A DNA stretch of 6,930 nt from Clostridia bacterium (GTDB lineage: Bacteria; Bacillota_A; Clostridia; Christensenellales; Borkfalkiaceae): NCBI GenBank assembly GCA_017462825.1, contig JAFTQI010000037.1:1-6930 (forward strand), read 5' to 3'. The position numbers and the translations under genes are program-made. Position 1 is the first letter of the stretch, and each line of letters starts with the position of its first letter. The notes below the pieces were generated by a model, which saw only the letters and a program-made list of their open reading frames with translations, was not told where the DNA came from and searched no databases. Below, in pieces: positions 5,886 to 6,930 of the stretch.

Positions 5886-6067
5886 GGGTTGATACGGGAA
5901 GTTACTGTAAATCCAAGGCAAGAAGCCGCTTTGGCAGATAATTTCCGTTGACAAAAGTGGGGGCTAGACTCCTGCGACTAACCGAGGCTTTGCAAGTAAA
6001 CGCTCGGTAAAAAGAAGAGTGTTTTTATTTTGCGGACACCTCGATACACACGGATGGGTTGACACGG
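5886..6067 (+). repeat. Near-identical 12-nt direct repeats at the two ends of the leader
   Basis: GGGTTGATACGG (5886-5897) and GGGTTGACACGG (6056-6067) differ at one base. The first immediately precedes and touches hairpin 1; the second sits about 40 nt before the rpsJ start and includes the TTGACA of a possible second promoter. A duplicated binding site or chance are both possible. Confidence 0.4.
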
Positions 6068-6088
6068 TAAATAAATTGTTAGTATAAA
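6059..6088 (+). promoter_or_regulatory. Possible second promoter (P2) just upstream of rpsJ
   Basis: TTGACA (6059-6064), an 18-nt spacer and TATAAA (6083-6088). The predicted start near 6095 would fall inside the AAGGAG ribosome binding site (6093-6098) and give a transcript with a leader of only about 11 nt and a broken Shine-Dalgarno sequence. The element scores well but its position argues against normal use. Confidence 0.3.
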
Positions 6089-6105
6089 CTAAAAGGAGTA
6101 ACAAC

Positions 6106-6405
6106 ATGGCAGTACAAAAAATCAGAATCAAGTTGGCGGCTTACAGCCACGAACTCGTAGACGAAGCGGCAAGCAGAATCGTAGAAACGATGAAGAAGAG
6201 CAACGCGAAAATCAGCGGTCCTATTCCTCTTCCTACGGAAAGAGAAATCGTAACGATTCTTCGTTCGCCCCACAAGTATAAGGATTCCCGTGAACAGTTC
6301 GAAATGAGAACGTACAAGAGAATCATCGATATCTATTCCCCCAACGCAAACTTGCTTAACTCGATTCAACTCCCTGCAGGCGTTGACATCAAGATTAAGC
6401 TCTAA
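6106..6405 (+). CDS. rpsJ: 30S ribosomal protein S10 (uS10, NusE)
   Basis: Small-subunit head protein that also acts, with NusB, in transcription antitermination. Recognised by QKIRIKL (4-10), GPIPLPTE (38-45), the extended-loop region [18 protein letters not shown] (52-69) and [11 protein letters not shown] (89-99). At 99 residues it is about three shorter than the common 102-103; the gap falls between [10 protein letters not shown] and LPAG (about 77-88). The nearly invariant MRTHKR reads MRTYKR here (Y70). AAAAGGAG (6091-6098) lies 7 nt before the ATG. It is the usual first gene of the S10-spc ribosomal cluster, and rplC follows on the same strand after 72 nt. Expression probably depends on promoter P1 and the long leader. 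Confidence 0.97.
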   Translation: MAVQKIRIKLAAYSHELVDEAASRIVETMKKSNAKISGPIPLPTEREIVTILRSPHKYKDSREQFEMRTYKRIIDIYSPNANLLNSIQLPAGVDIKIKL

Positions 6406-6423
6406 GTTTTAAAGATGCCGAGA

Positions 6424-6441
6424 AATACTTTCAAAGGTATT
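6424..6441 (+). repeat. Small hairpin between rpsJ and rplC
   Basis: AATACTT (6424-6430) pairs with AGGTATT (6435-6441) around TCAA, with one G-U. It is not followed by a T-run, so it is unlikely to be a terminator; it could affect message stability or rplC translation. The surrounding 72-nt gap shows no promoter. Confidence 0.35.
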
Positions 6442-6477
6442 CGAGAATAAAAAATTTATAAGGAGTGAACTTTATCA

Positions 6478-6930
6478 ATGAATAAAGCAATCATCGGTCG
6501 CAAAGTTGGTATGACCCAAATCTTTGCAGAAGACGGGAAGTTGATCCCCGTTACGGTAGTAGAGGCAGGTCCTTGCCCCGTTGTTCAAGTAAAGACGGTA
6601 GCAAACGACGGTTACGCAGCGCTCAAGCTCGGTTTCATGGAAGTAAGCGAAAAAGCACTTACGAAGCCTGAACTTGGTCAGTTTAAGAAAGCTGGCGTAA
6701 AGCCCCACAAGGTATTGAAAGAAATCAGAGTAGCAAACGCTGAATCTTTCGAAGTAGGTGCAGAACTTAAAGCGGACGTGTTCGCGGCAGGCGACAAGGT
6801 AGACGTATCGGGCGTGACGAAAGGTCACGGTTTCACGGGCGTAATCAAGGGATGGAATCAACATCGTTTGAAGATGACGCACGGTACCGGTCCTGTGCAT
6901 AGAGAACCCGGTTCTATGGGTCCTATCAGC
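6478..6930 (+). CDS. rplC: 50S ribosomal protein L3 (uL3), N-terminal part, cut by window end
   Basis: The reading frame stays open from the ATG through 151 codons to the last base, so the C-terminal part (family length about 205-215) lies outside. It opens [16 protein letters not shown], the standard L3 start. It then shows [16 protein letters not shown] (26-41), [12 protein letters not shown] (115-126), the family signature, and [14 protein letters not shown] (136-149), the tip region that reaches toward the peptidyl transferase centre. L3 binds 23S rRNA early in 50S assembly. AAGGAGTG (6460-6467) sits 12 nt upstream of the ATG by its AGGAG core. It is the second gene of the S10 operon, as in most bacteria. 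Confidence 0.97.
   Translation, partial: MNKAIIGRKVGMTQIFAEDGKLIPVTVVEAGPCPVVQVKTVANDGYAALKLGFMEVSEKALTKPELGQFKKAGVKPHKVLKEIRVANAESFEVGAELKADVFAAGDKVDVSGVTKGHGFTGVIKGWNQHRLKMTHGTGPVHREPGSMGPIS

Larger units (their letters stand above)
5863..6105 (+). promoter_or_regulatory. Structured 5' leader RNA of the S10 operon
   Basis: The start is set by the P1 prediction and the end by the rpsJ ATG. Hairpin 1 (5897-5946) pairs GGAAGTTA with TAATTTCC (one G-U), then CTG with CAG, CCAA with TTGG and GGC with GCC, capped by AAGAA, with bulges TAAAT (5908-5912), GCT (5928-5930) and A5938: 18 pairs in all. Hairpin 2 (5957-5975) is a 7-bp stem with three G-U pairs around CTAGA. Hairpin 3 pairs ACCGAG (5981-5986) with CTCGGT (6003-6008). 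It competes with hairpin 4, TAAAAA (6008-6013) with TTTTTA (6022-6027), extendable by CGC (6001-6003) with GCG (6032-6034). Leaders of S10 operons are known targets of autogenous control (L4 in E. coli). This one matches no family I can name; no convincing leader peptide is present. Confidence 0.6.

Noticed and set aside
5948..5953. TTGACA inside the leader as another promoter
   Set aside because: No -10-like hexamer lies 16-19 nt downstream; the DNA there is G/C-rich.
5957..6010. 17-codon GTG-initiated frame in the S10 leader as a leader peptide
   Set aside because: There is no Shine-Dalgarno sequence before the GTG, the composition is unremarkable (no run of a regulatory amino acid), and the region is better explained by RNA hairpins.
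6475..6900. 141-codon minus-strand frame over rplC
   Set aside because: Shadow of rplC, whose protein is clear on the plus strand and stays open to the window end.
1..6930. Search for CRISPR arrays, insertion sequences, tRNA/rRNA genes, toxin-antitoxin or defence systems
   Set aside because: No regularly spaced repeats, transposase-like protein, terminal inverted repeats, target duplications or stable-RNA genes were seen; nearly all the sequence is explained by core metabolic and ribosomal genes.

Overview
The window looks like ordinary chromosomal housekeeping DNA from a low-to-medium GC Gram-positive bacterium, most likely an uncultured gut-type Clostridia (Bacillota). Pointers are the strong AGGAG ribosome binding sites, near-consensus sigma-A promoters, A-tract-rich promoters, a thymidylate synthase of the Bacillus subtilis ThyA/phage phi3T kind, and TypA and S10 sequences of Firmicutes character. 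The class-level guess is inference from protein character; I cannot place genus or family.

Layout. (1) 1-1529, minus strand: a glycolytic operon reading pgk then tpiA (only the first 15 codons of tpiA are inside), driven by a good promoter at 1501-1529. A perfect-armed hairpin and a second, mutually exclusive one lie between the two genes. (2) 1530-3015, plus strand: a divergent thyA-folA operon (thymidylate synthase, then dihydrofolate reductase, overlapping by 4 nt as ATGA), with an extended -10 promoter and a clear intrinsic terminator. ThyA releases dihydrofolate and FolA reduces it back, so the pair closes one cycle. (3) 3056-5650: a promoter, the ribosome-associated GTPase gene typA (bipA), and 8 nt later a HAD-family phosphatase, ended by an intrinsic terminator. 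(4) 5614-6105: a 492-nt gap without a convincing gene. It holds the terminator, a 28-nt perfectly alternating pyrimidine-purine (Z-DNA-prone) tract, an A/T-rich tract, a strong promoter, and a leader of about 243 nt that can fold into a long hairpin followed by competing hairpins. (5) 6106-end: the start of the S10 ribosomal protein operon, rpsJ then rplC (cut by the window end after 151 codons).

There is no mobile element, CRISPR array, tRNA, rRNA or defence system. The most interesting item is the long structured leader of the S10 operon, which is placed where autogenous or attenuation control of ribosomal protein synthesis would act, and which I do not recognise as a named RNA family. Secondary points are an insertion of about 35-40 residues in phosphoglycerate kinase, loss of the usual NADPH-phosphate arginines in dihydrofolate reductase, and a shortened S10 with His-to-Tyr in its most conserved motif.
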